Shown here piece after piece: positions 5,051-12,679 of a stretch of DNA of 13,269 bases. The position numbers were made by a program, and so were the translations under genes. The stretch covers positions 1 to 13,269 of the forward strand of contig DATAES010000004.1 in the NCBI GenBank assembly GCA_036257895.1, in the 5' to 3' direction. This stretch comes from DATAES01 sp036257895 (lineage in GTDB: Bacteria > Actinomycetota > Acidimicrobiia > Acidimicrobiales > JACDCH01). Numbering within the stretch: the first letter of the stretch is position 1; each line of letters starts with the position of its first letter. The notes under the pieces are model-generated. The model worked only from the letters and a program-made list of their open reading frames with translations, did no database searches and had not been told where the DNA came from.

Positions 5051-6595
5051 TTAGTTCGTGGCCACGGTCGTCGTCGTGGTCGGCACGGACGCGCGAGACG
5101 GCACCGAAGTGGCCCCGGCCATCGGCATGCCGGCGGTGAACGAAAGTCCTCCGTTCAACCCGTAGTTGCGCTCGACCACCGCCGGCAACGACGTCTCGGC
5201 GATGACGGTCAGATCGGGACGGGTGATGTGCTGACCGAGATCCAGCGCGATGCGGCCGCCCGGTGGAACCTCGGCGTTCTGCAGTCCATCGATGGCGAGC
5301 AACTGCCCCTGCGCCAACGCCATGATCGAGACGCGCGCGGTCTCATCGGAGGACGGGTTGAAGATCGCCAGGCTCTCGTTCGAGGTGTTGGCGATCGTGC
5401 TCCCGTCCGCGAAGAGCCAACGCGTCGCCAAGAGGGGTGCGCCGATGGCGGGTATGTATCCCTGCCGCCCGGCCGCGACAGTGGTGCTGATCACCCGCTC
5501 GGCGACGACTCCGGGGCCGGCCAGCGACCGTACGGTCACGCTGTGGGCGATCCCCTTCGGCACACGGGTCTGGTCCTGCATCGCGACCAGCGTGTACCCG
5601 CGGGGTGCGACCGTGGCGGCGATGGGCTCCACGACACCGTTCGTCGCCGGATCGTCGAGCGTGACCTCGAGTTGGACCTGCGCCGGCTCGCCACCGGGGT
5701 TCATCACGCTGATCGCCTCGCGGGTGTTGTCGGTCGTCGAGCCCAGTGGGAACGTCCACACCGAAGCCGGCTGGGGTCCCCCGAGCGTGGCCGCGGCCCC
5801 GGCCGGATGGTTCGGATCGCTCCCGTCGAACGACTGCAGGCGGTCGACGACGACCTGTCCGGAGCGAGCGGACACGAAGGCCGCCAGCTGCTCGAGCCGA
5901 GGGACGTCGGCGCTGACATCCACGATCCGAACATGGCCGCCCGTGATCGGGAGTCCCTGCTCGCCTTCCGGAGCGCGGAAGCCGTCGCTGGTCTGGTACG
6001 TGACGTCCACCACGGCGTCGGCAGAGAAAGGATTGAAGATCGCGAGCAGCTCATGCGCGTCGCGCGTTGTCGTGCCCGTCGGGAAGTACCAGCTGGCCGA
6101 CGATGCAGACGCGCACGGGGCAGAGCTGAATCCTTGCTTGGACACGACCTGGTGCTCGACCGCGACATCGGGATCGTTCGTCTCGACGAGCGCCGACGCG
6201 TAGGGCGACTGCTGCACCGAACGAAGACTGATCCAGGCCCGCGTTCGCGGACCGACCGCGACCGGCAGCGTGACCGGCTTCAACGCGGCCACCGCGGCCT
6301 CGCCCGCAGTGTCGCCCGGCGCCGCCGCCGGGTACACCGTCAGCGTCGTCGTGATCTGGTCGGCGTTGGGATTGGCGATGACGATCGTGCTGTCGAAGGC
6401 GCCGTTCGGTGCTGCCGTGCCGCCGGCGCAGAAGAACGACGAGGACACCGCTTGCGCCGGAGACGCGACCGGCATCAGGCCCTGGTCGGCCACCGCGTCC
6501 GCCCGCGACGTACTGGTCTGGTTCTGGTCCGCGACGGCGAGTCCGGCCAGCGCGAGCACGATCACGACGAGCACGGGCCATCGATGCGGCTTCAT
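5051..6595 (-). CDS. secreted DUF5719-like protein with four internal repeats
   Basis: 514 aa. An N-terminal signal sequence or anchor (KPHRWPVLVVIVLALAGLAVA, 2-22, with A20-V-A22 as possible cleavage site) is followed by four beta-rich repeats of about 110 residues. They begin at SSFFCAGGT (52), SWYFPTGTT (169), VWTFPLGST (279) and RWLFADGST (392). Each continues with an I-x-NP turn (IANP, IFNP, VMNP, IFNP), and ends with a V-V-x-[ED]-[RH] strand. The protein ends in a Thr-rich tail. Two cysteines (C56, C161) could pair outside the cell. It resembles DUF5719 proteins, which in actinobacteria follow a GT2 membrane glycosyltransferase gene, as here: the ATG overlaps that gene's stop as ATGA. 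The frame runs on upstream to 7897, but only as an out-of-frame reading of the GT2 gene. Likely role: extracytoplasmic partner in glycan assembly. Confidence 0.85.
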   Translation of the reverse strand: MKPHRWPVLVVIVLALAGLAVADQNQTSTSRADAVADQGLMPVASPAQAVSSSFFCAGGTAAPNGAFDSTIVIANPNADQITTTLTVYPAAAPGDTAGEAAVAALKPVTLPVAVGPRTRAWISLRSVQQSPYASALVETNDPDVAVEHQVVSKQGFSSAPCASASSASWYFPTGTTTRDAHELLAIFNPFSADAVVDVTYQTSDGFRAPEGEQGLPITGGHVRIVDVSADVPRLEQLAAFVSARSGQVVVDRLQSFDGSDPNHPAGAAATLGGPQPASVWTFPLGSTTDNTREAISVMNPGGEPAQVQLEVTLDDPATNGVVEPIAATVAPRGYTLVAMQDQTRVPKGIAHSVTVRSLAGPGVVAERVISTTVAAGRQGYIPAIGAPLLATRWLFADGSTIANTSNESLAIFNPSSDETARVSIMALAQGQLLAIDGLQNAEVPPGGRIALDLGQHITRPDLTVIAETSLPAVVERNYGLNGGLSFTAGMPMAGATSVPSRASVPTTTTTVATN

Positions 6596-9500
6596 GTCAC
6601 CGCCTTCGAGGGACGCCGCGTGCGACGCCAGACGATGACGGCGCCGACCCACAACCCGACCTGCAACACGAGCAGTCCGTAGCGCTGCAACGGCGTCTTG
6701 AAGGACAGCTTCGCCGCGCCACCTTGGTCGATCGCGAACACGTTGGCCCATCCGAACGCTTCGGCGCGCGGCGCACTGTGGCCGTCGACCTCCAACGACC
6801 AACGCGACGTCGCGGCGTCCGCCAGGTACAGGTTGGTGGCGGCCCCGGTGTCGCCGCTCGCCGACGTGTAGCCCTCGTGGTCGGTGAGCATCGGCGGCGA
6901 GCCGGTCAGATCGACGCCCGCGATCACGTCGAAGAACTGGCCGGTCTTGGCCGCCTCGGCCGCGGCCGGGCTCAAGGTCGTCCGGCTCGGTGCCCACGCA
7001 ACGTTCCGGTACACCTGGATGTGCGGGTCGGCGAGCACCTGCTGGAGATCGAGCTGCTCGGCCAGCGAGCGGTCCACCGCAGGCGGCACGGGACGCGCTG
7101 GCTGCACCGCGGGCGCGGCCGCGGACTGCACCACGATGTAGCGCACGCCCATCGGGGCGAGCAGCCGTCCGAGTCGCGAGGTCTCGCGCCGCTCCGCCAG
7201 GTGAAAAGCGTCGCCGAGCAGGCTGGTGGCGCCGTCCGACGAGCCGGACCAACGGTTCTCGACCGTCGGCAGACCGTGGTCGGTCGAGGCATAGGCGACG
7301 CCGTCGTCCAACTTCCAGCCGGCGAGCGGCAGGACGTCCGGATCGCCGATCCACGCCACTCGGTACGGCCCGACCTTGGCCAGGTCGTCGTTCACGAAGG
7401 CGAGAACGGAATCGAAGCCCTCCTCCGGGCCCTTCCATCGACCATCGCCAGCGGCCAAGAGAACGGGGACCAGGCCGATGGCGAGTGCGGCCGCGGCCAA
7501 CAGGGACGCCGCTTGCCGCCATCCGAAGCGATAGCCCCGGAGGTCGAGTTGGAACGCGGCGAGGCCGAGACCGGCGCTCAACGACAGGGCCGCGGCCGCG
7601 GGCGCCAAGAAGGCCTCGGGCGGTCCGAGGGCGTGGCCGAACCACGGCTGTTGACCGACCCACGCAACCGCCCAACACGTGAGGGCGAGCATCCAGGCGC
7701 GAGCCGCCCAGGCGAAGCGCCACTCGCGTCCGATGAAGAGCGGAAGGGCGGCGGCCACGAGGAAGGCCCACCCCCACGCGCCGCCGATCGGGCCGGTGCC
7801 GAACCGCAACAGTTCGGCCAGTCCGAGCGGCGCGCCGGACTGCACGCCTCCGAAGGCCGACCACTGGTGGCCGGAGCGAAGAAAGTCGAACGACCACGGC
7901 ACGTGCAGCACCACCGCGACCGCGACCGCGCCGACCGCCGTCACCAGCGGCTGCAGGATGTGTCGCCGTTGGCCGATCACGAGGCCTCCGACGAACAGGC
8001 CGACGGCGATGACCACCACGACGGCCAGCACGACAGGCTCGAACGCGCTCAGCACCGCGAGTGCGATGCCGAGGCCGAGGATCGTGTGGAGCACGGACGG
8101 ATCGCGTCGATCGCGACCGTCCGTTGGGTCCGCATGGTCTGCGTCGTCTGGTCGGTCGAACATCGGTGCATCAACTCGACGCGCGAGCACGAGCACCAAC
8201 CACGGCGCCGCCGCCCACAGCAGCAGTCCGCCCCACCTTCCGTGGGCCATGGCGTCGTACGGCAGCGGGATGGCGAGGAACGCGACGAGCGTGACGAGGC
8301 GGGCGAGCAACGAGCGGGTGCCACGCGCCAGCCGCCAACTTCCGGTCACGCCGATCGGCAACAGTGCGACGAGCATGACCTTTCGCAACACCGACATCGC
8401 TCCGAGGAACACGACGCCGAGCGAGCCGAGCATCGCGAACGCGGTGGGCGCCGCGGCCTGCGATCCGAGCCCGGCGTTGCGCCAGCCGCTGAACCACTGT
8501 GTGAAGAGCGTCCACGGCCGGGTCGGGTAGTCCGGCAGGTCGGCGAACGCGGGGATGTGCCCGAAGAGCAGTTGCCGGCTCCCGAACACGAGGACGACGG
8601 CGACGCAGGCCCACACGATCGCGGCCGCCCGCAGCGGGCCCGATCGCAGCGAGCCCGCCAGCTCGAGGCCGGCACTCGCCACGGGAGACAGCGTCTCGTC
8701 GTCACCTCCGACCTGGCCACGTACGAGTCGGCCCATCTGCGCGCTGCCTCGCATCTGCAGCCGCCGCACCTCGCTGTCGGGCAGCTGTCGAATGCGAGCG
8801 AGCCGCCCACGATTGGCCCGGATCTCACCGAGCCGTTGAAGGTTCCATCGCCACGCGCGGGCGACATCGCCGGCGCGGCGGCGCTGGCCCGTCATGAAGG
8901 AGTAGACGATTCCGCCCGCGGCCAGGACGACCGCCTGGGGCACGACCCGGAGCAGATGGAACGGCCCGTAGCAGGTGAGCAGCGTGCGGATGCGGTGCCG
9001 GTCGAGCTGTAACCGACGGTCCGGGATCGGTCTCGGTCCGTCCGAGGCCTGCACGTGGCGCACGACGGCCGCGGGGACCGCGACGACCCGAGCCCCGGCG
9101 ACCTGCGCTCGCCAGGACAGGTCGAGGTCCTCGCCGAAGATCTCCATGGCAGGGTCGAAACCGCCGAGGACGGCGAACAGGTCTGCCCGGACGAGCGTGC
9201 AACCGCCGGGAGCACAGAACACGTCCCGCACCGCGTCGTGCTGTTCCTGGTCGAGCTCGCCGCGCTCGACGATCGCAGCCCGCACTCCCGTCTTGTCGAC
9301 GGTCTCGCCCACGTACAGCAAGCGGGTCGGATCGTCCCACTCGACCACTTTCGGGGTGGCGATGCCGGCGTTGGAGCGGAACATTTCTTCGACCATGGCC
9401 CGCATGGCGGTCGGGTCGAGCGCCACGTCGTCGTGACAGAAGGCGTAGAACGCCGCGCCCTCGACGAGTTCGAGCACTTCGTTGGCTGCGGGGCCGAAGC

Positions 9501-9789
9501 CGCGATCGTCGTCGAGACGCCGCACGTAGGCGTCAGGGTCGACTGCCGCGACCCGGGGCGTGATGCCTCCCCCGTTGCTGGCGGCGTCGATGACCAGGAT
9601 GGACAGGTTCGGGTAGTCCTGGGCGGCCAGCGACCGCAGACACTCCTCGAGCCACGGCGAGGGCTCGTGGGCCACGACGACGGCGACCACCGGAGGTGCC
9701 TCGACTCTCGGCTCCTGGTCGTCTTCCGTCTCGTCGGATCGGTCGAGGGGCGCGACTGGTTCGGGGACGGAAACCACGGCGGCCGTCAA
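6592..9789 (-). CDS. giant GT2 glycosyltransferase with polytopic membrane and extracytoplasmic regions
   Basis: About 1065 aa from a TTG start. Residues 33-250 are a GT-A family 2 domain: VVAVVVAHEPSPWLEECLRSL, DDDRGFGPAANEVL, the metal-binding HDD (119-121), and GGFDPAMEIFGEDLDLSWR, with the ED base motif at 220-221. A possible helix pair at 277-297 follows. From about 385 to 780 there are roughly ten hydrophobic segments, and around residue 410-440 a loop with aromatic residues as in GT-C-like transferases. Residues 785-1035 are soluble and probably extracytoplasmic, and a last helix (1038-1054) ends in RRTRRPSK. The start is uncertain: TTG 9789, GTG 9777, or GTG 9690, the last with GAGG at a good distance and leaving the GT2 domain intact. 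It is coupled to the DUF5719-like gene. Substrate unknown; it probably builds a cell-wall or surface glycan. Confidence 0.9.
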   Translation of the reverse strand: MTAAVVSVPEPVAPLDRSDETEDDQEPRVEAPPVVAVVVAHEPSPWLEECLRSLAAQDYPNLSILVIDAASNGGGITPRVAAVDPDAYVRRLDDDRGFGPAANEVLELVEGAAFYAFCHDDVALDPTAMRAMVEEMFRSNAGIATPKVVEWDDPTRLLYVGETVDKTGVRAAIVERGELDQEQHDAVRDVFCAPGGCTLVRADLFAVLGGFDPAMEIFGEDLDLSWRAQVAGARVVAVPAAVVRHVQASDGPRPIPDRRLQLDRHRIRTLLTCYGPFHLLRVVPQAVVLAAGGIVYSFMTGQRRRAGDVARAWRWNLQRLGEIRANRGRLARIRQLPDSEVRRLQMRGSAQMGRLVRGQVGGDDETLSPVASAGLELAGSLRSGPLRAAAIVWACVAVVLVFGSRQLLFGHIPAFADLPDYPTRPWTLFTQWFSGWRNAGLGSQAAAPTAFAMLGSLGVVFLGAMSVLRKVMLVALLPIGVTGSWRLARGTRSLLARLVTLVAFLAIPLPYDAMAHGRWGGLLLWAAAPWLVLVLARRVDAPMFDRPDDADHADPTDGRDRRDPSVLHTILGLGIALAVLSAFEPVVLAVVVVIAVGLFVGGLVIGQRRHILQPLVTAVGAVAVAVVLHVPWSFDFLRSGHQWSAFGGVQSGAPLGLAELLRFGTGPIGGAWGWAFLVAAALPLFIGREWRFAWAARAWMLALTCWAVAWVGQQPWFGHALGPPEAFLAPAAAALSLSAGLGLAAFQLDLRGYRFGWRQAASLLAAAALAIGLVPVLLAAGDGRWKGPEEGFDSVLAFVNDDLAKVGPYRVAWIGDPDVLPLAGWKLDDGVAYASTDHGLPTVENRWSGSSDGATSLLGDAFHLAERRETSRLGRLLAPMGVRYIVVQSAAAPAVQPARPVPPAVDRSLAEQLDLQQVLADPHIQVYRNVAWAPSRTTLSPAAAEAAKTGQFFDVIAGVDLTGSPPMLTDHEGYTSASGDTGAATNLYLADAATSRWSLEVDGHSAPRAEAFGWANVFAIDQGGAAKLSFKTPLQRYGLLVLQVGLWVGAVIVWRRTRRPSKAVT

Positions 9790-9876
9790 ACTTAGTGGGC
9801 GCGGGCGCCGCTCCCCAGGCAGCGGAGCTCACACACTGCTTGCAATAGTTAGCAGTTGTACGATGCAGGGGATCTC
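9790..9876. promoter_or_regulatory. divergent promoter region, GT2 (-) and small gene (+)
   Basis: This 87-bp gap is the only spacer between the two envelope transcription units. Its right part (about 9838-9866) is markedly AT-richer than the flanks, with TTGCAA at 9840 and TACGAT at 9859 on the plus strand. Their spacing is only 13 nt, so they are not a proper pair. Promoters for both directions should lie here, but I cannot place them. Confidence 0.4.
9867..9872 (+). promoter_or_regulatory. ribosome binding site fixing the 9877 start
   Basis: AGGGGA lies 4 nt before the ATG at 9877 and favours it over the upstream in-frame TTG at 9856. Confidence 0.65.
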
Positions 9877-10077
9877 ATGGCTCCCCCGAACTCCGAGGAT
9901 CTCTCCAAGCTGGCCACCGACGCCCTGTACGTGACCGTCGGCCTGGGCATGATCGTCGTGCAGAAGGCCCAGGTCCGGCGCCGAGAGCTGCAAGGAGTGC
10001 TCGGCCAGCGCCTGGAGGACAGGCTCAAGACCTTCGAGGAACGCTTGCAGGCCCTCAGGTCGCACGGCACGGCGTGA
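9877..10077 (+). CDS. small hydrophobic/coiled-coil protein (66 aa)
   Basis: 66 aa. A hydrophobic stretch at about 16-28 (ALYVTVGLGMIVV) is followed by a long charged helix, QKAQVRRRELQGVLGQRLEDRLKTFEERLQALR at 29-61, with leucines at heptad-like spacing. It could be a membrane-associated coiled coil or a short amphipathic oligomeriser. I do not recognise a named family. The ribosome binding site AGGGGA sets the ATG. The stop overlaps a possible GTG start of the GT4 gene as GTGA, so it heads the plus-strand glycan operon. A partner or localisation factor for the glycosyltransferase is a guess from position. Confidence 0.75.
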   Translation: MAPPNSEDLSKLATDALYVTVGLGMIVVQKAQVRRRELQGVLGQRLEDRLKTFEERLQALRSHGTA

Positions 10078-10128
10078 CCAGCGAGGGAAGCGCCAGCGAC
10101 GAGCCGACAGCACGTACGAGCGACCCGC

Positions 10129-10135
10129 AGAGGAG
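10129..10135 (+). promoter_or_regulatory. ribosome binding site favouring the 10143 GTG start
   Basis: AGAGGAG ends 7 nt before GTG 10143. The alternative GTG at 10074 has no such site, but overlaps the upstream stop. Confidence 0.6.
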
Positions 10136-10142
10136 CGAGTTC

Positions 10143-11261
10143 GTGTCGAAACATGCGCTGCGGGTCGCGTACGACGTCACGTCCCTCCTCGACGCCCGGA
10201 CCGGCGTCGGGACGTTCGCGGACGAGGTGCTGCGCCGGTGCGCGGCGATGGACGACATCGACGTGGTCGGGTACTCGGTGTCGTGGCGGGGACGCCGCGC
10301 GATCGACGCACTGCTGCCCGACGGTGTCCGGAAGGCGCGCGGTCCGATGGCCGCCCAACCGTTGCGTCGACTGTGGCAGCGGACGGACTGGCCGCCGATC
10401 GAGTGGTGGACCGGCCCGGCCGATCTGGTGCACGGACCGAATTTCGTGGTGCCACCGGCAAAGCGCGGAACGGTCGAGCTGGCAACGGTCCACGACCTGA
10501 CCTGCGTTCGATTCCCGGAGCTGTGCACCCCCGACACGCTCCAGTATCCGGGGCTGATCCGGCGTGCCCTCGCACGCGGCGCGCACATCCACGCCGTGTC
10601 GCAGTTCGTGGCCGACGAGGTCATCGACGTCTTCTCCGTCGAACCGGATCGGGTGCATGTCGTGCCCAACGGGATCGATCCCGTGAGCGAGGGGAACGCT
10701 GACGCGGGCAGAGCGCGCGTGGCCGCCAACCGGTACATCCTCGCAGTAGGCACGATCGAGCCGCGGAAGGACCTGCCGCTGCTCGTCGAGGCGTTCGACC
10801 ACCTCGCGGCGACTCAGGACGACGTGTGTCTCGTCGTCGCCGGCCAAGACGGATGGGGGTCGGAGGCTTTCGCCGCTGCCGTCGAGCGCGCACAGCATGG
10901 CGATCGGGTCATCTGCACGGGCTGGGTCGACGACCGCGGTCGCGCCGACCTCCTCGCCGGCGCGCAGGTCTTCGCGTACCCCTCCAAGTACGAAGGCTTC
11001 GGTCTCGCGCCGCTCGAAGCAATGACAGCGGGGACGCCTGTCGTGACGACTCGCGCGGGTGCGCTGCCCGAGGTGCTCGGGGACGCAGCGCGCTTCGTGG
11101 CACCCGGAGACGTCGACGACTTGGCGGGTGCGCTCGCCTCCTTGCTCGACGACTCGGCCGAACGCGAACGTCTGGTCGATGCCGGACGGGTGCGCTCGCA
11201 GCAGTACTCGTGGGACGCGTGCGCGCAGGGTGTTGTGAACCTGTATCGACGCCTCTGCTAA
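10143..11261 (+). CDS. GT4-family glycosyltransferase
   Basis: 372 aa with the GT-B fold of family 4. The N-terminal domain starts at LRVAYDVTSLLDARTGVGTFADE and includes VHDLTCVRFPEL and HIHAVSQFVADEV. The C-terminal nucleotide-sugar domain has VHVVPNGID (about 171-179), YILAVGTIEPRKDLPLL (198-214), and the signature YEGFGLAPLEAMTAGTPVV (283-301), whose Glu residues are the family's E-x7-E motif. The mannosyl/rhamnosyl-type members use GDP- or UDP-sugars; the downstream rmd gene makes GDP-D-rhamnose a plausible donor, which is inference. No membrane segment. I prefer GTG 10143 with its strong ribosome binding site; GTG 10074 would add 23 hydrophilic residues and a 4-nt overlap with the upstream gene. 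Confidence 0.92.
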   Translation: MSKHALRVAYDVTSLLDARTGVGTFADEVLRRCAAMDDIDVVGYSVSWRGRRAIDALLPDGVRKARGPMAAQPLRRLWQRTDWPPIEWWTGPADLVHGPNFVVPPAKRGTVELATVHDLTCVRFPELCTPDTLQYPGLIRRALARGAHIHAVSQFVADEVIDVFSVEPDRVHVVPNGIDPVSEGNADAGRARVAANRYILAVGTIEPRKDLPLLVEAFDHLAATQDDVCLVVAGQDGWGSEAFAAAVERAQHGDRVICTGWVDDRGRADLLAGAQVFAYPSKYEGFGLAPLEAMTAGTPVVTTRAGALPEVLGDAARFVAPGDVDDLAGALASLLDDSAERERLVDAGRVRSQQYSWDACAQGVVNLYRRLC

Positions 11262-11271
11262 GACTCCCCGG

Positions 11272-12186
11272 GTGCGCGCCCTGATCACAGGAGTCAGTGG
11301 CTTCGTCGGACGCCACCTCATCGCGCACCTCGAGCAAAGCGGCGACGACGTCGAGGGATGCGACCGCGAAGACGGGTCGATCGACATCGACGACCGCGCA
11401 TCGATCGACGGGATCCTCGAACGGTTCCGGCCGGAGGTCGTGTACCACCTGGCCGGCTGGAGCGACGTGGGCGGTTCGTGGCAGGCGCCCGAGGAGACGT
11501 TCCGCGCCAATGCGCAAGGCACCCTGAACGTGCTGCTCGCCAGCAAGGCAGTCGGTGTCGAACGCGTGCTGTCGGTCTCGAGCGCCGACGTGTACGGCAT
11601 CGTGGGCGAAGACGAGTTGCCGATCGACGAGGACGCGCCCCTTCGACCGGTGACGCCGTACGCCGCGAGCAAAGTCGCGGCCGACTTCCTCGGCCTACAG
11701 GCATGGCTCGGCTGGAAGCTGCCAGTGGTGCGGGCACGCGCGTTCAACCACCTCGGCCCCGGTCAGAGCCCGAGGTTCGTCGCGCCCGCGCTGGCCGCGC
11801 GGATCGCGCGCAACGAGCTCGACGGTGGAACGGAGGTTCCGATCGGCAATCTGTCCGCTCGTCGCGACTTCACCGATGTGCGCGACGTCGTTCGGGCGTA
11901 CCGGCTCCTCGTGGAGCACGGCGAGGCAGGTGAGGCCTACAACGTCTGTTCCGGTGTGGACGTCGAGATCACGGACATCGCCGTCCGGCTCCTGGCTGGC
12001 GCGCGTTCACCGATGAGCCTGCGGCACGACCCGAGCCTCGAGCGGCCGGTCGACATACCCGTGCTGCGCGGAGACAACAGCCGAGTCCACAAGACCACCG
12101 GTTGGATGCCGACGATCTCGCTCGATCAGACGCTCACCGACATCCTCGACGAGATGCGAGATCGGGTCAGCCGCGATCGCGGTTGA
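11272..12186 (+). CDS. rmd: GDP-4-keto-6-deoxy-D-mannose reductase (Rmd-like SDR)
   Basis: 304 aa, GTG start 10 nt after the GT4 stop. An extended short-chain dehydrogenase: TGVSGFVG at 6-13 binds NAD(P), SSADVYG at 103-109 supplies the catalytic Ser, and Y130-AAS-K134 is the YxxxK pair. RAFNHLGPGQSPRFV (156-170) and RPVDIPVLRGDNSRV followed by TGWMPTISLDQTLTDIL are characteristic of Rmd, which reduces the Gmd product to GDP-D-rhamnose. A general NAD-dependent epimerase label is the safe alternative, but the gmd gene beside it supports Rmd. Its last 20 nt overlap the convergent XRE regulator gene. Confidence 0.87.
   Translation: MRALITGVSGFVGRHLIAHLEQSGDDVEGCDREDGSIDIDDRASIDGILERFRPEVVYHLAGWSDVGGSWQAPEETFRANAQGTLNVLLASKAVGVERVLSVSSADVYGIVGEDELPIDEDAPLRPVTPYAASKVAADFLGLQAWLGWKLPVVRARAFNHLGPGQSPRFVAPALAARIARNELDGGTEVPIGNLSARRDFTDVRDVVRAYRLLVEHGEAGEAYNVCSGVDVEITDIAVRLLAGARSPMSLRHDPSLERPVDIPVLRGDNSRVHKTTGWMPTISLDQTLTDILDEMRDRVSRDRG
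12167..12186. repeat. 20-nt near-palindrome shared by the ends of two convergent genes
   Basis: The core CCGCGATCGCGG (12171-12182) is a perfect 12-bp palindrome. It extends to 20 nt with one G-T mismatch, beginning and ending with the complementary stop codons TCA and TGA. Folded as RNA it gives an 8-bp stem (one G-U) around a GATC loop, so it may act as a two-way terminator. It holds the end of rmd and the end of the XRE gene. Confidence 0.75.
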
Positions 12187-12628
12187 CCCGCACTTGCTTG
12201 CGTGCATCTCGCAGGAGCTCGCGCTCGTGCAAGTCGACGTGGTCGTCGTCGATCGACGACAGGCGCGCGTCCCATTCCTCGAGCACGCGTCGTCGATGCG
12301 CGTCACCCGTGCGCGCGAGCCACGCAAGATCGTTGTCGAGCAGCGCGAGCAACAACTCGACTTCGGTGTAGCGCGCCGCCGCCACCGGCAGCCGCTCCGC
12401 TTTCGCCAGCGGATAATTCGTGCCCGCGACCAACTCGCGCGGCTCCGTCTTGAAGAGACCAGCGAGCAACACGACCGTGCGCTCCCCCGGAACCGTCATG
12501 CCCGCTTCGAGATGCGAGACCGCAGTGCGGGAAACGGCAAGCCGGTCGGCCAGTTCCTGCTGCGTCAGGCCGAGCTTGCCCCGCCTCTCCGCAATCCGCC
12601 TGCCCAGGTTCTCGAGCTCTTCGCGCAC
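12167..12628 (-). CDS. XRE-family helix-turn-helix regulator
   Basis: 153 aa. The N-terminal domain (about 6-70) is a Cro/CI-type HTH: LGRRIAERRGKLGLTQQELADRL, then AVSRTAVSHLEAGMTVPGERTV as recognition helix region, and LLAGLFKTEPRELVAGTNYP. The C-terminal part is a helical, charged extension (ARYTEVELLLALLDNDLAWL, then RRRVLEEWDARLSSIDDDHVDLHERELLRDARK) of no known binding function. Candidate starts are GTG 12628 (chosen) and GTG 12640, both without a clear ribosome binding site. The frame stays open to 12925, but that part is antisense to gmd and is ignored. It lies on the opposite strand to rmd and gmd, 51 bp from the gmd start, so it could regulate itself and gmd; this is inference. Confidence 0.82.
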   Translation of the reverse strand: MREELENLGRRIAERRGKLGLTQQELADRLAVSRTAVSHLEAGMTVPGERTVVLLAGLFKTEPRELVAGTNYPLAKAERLPVAAARYTEVELLLALLDNDLAWLARTGDAHRRRVLEEWDARLSSIDDDHVDLHERELLRDARKQVRVNRDRG

Positions 12629-12679
12629 GTGCCAACCCACTTCGCAGACGGGACCGACTGAAGAGCGTAGAACGTCGCC

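Noticed and set aside
6596..7897. Upstream extension of the DUF5719-like frame, giving a 948-aa open frame
   Set aside because: The extension is Arg/Gly-rich nonsense antisense to nothing but in a shifted frame of the GT2 gene; the true start is the signal-peptide ATG at 6595 with ATGA overlap.
6409..9012. 867-aa plus-strand open frame
   Set aside because: It lies entirely opposite the GT2 and DUF5719-like genes, has Arg/His/Gln-rich composition and no recognisable domain; a GC-rich shadow.
9836..9855. CTGCT/AGCAG inverted repeat in the GT2 divergent region
   Set aside because: Only 5 bp per arm with a 10-nt spacer; too weak to call an operator.
10074..10142. 23-residue extension of the GT4 start at GTG 10074
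   Set aside because: Not excluded, but it lacks a ribosome binding site and the GT4 fold starts right after GTG 10143, which has AGAGGAG in front.
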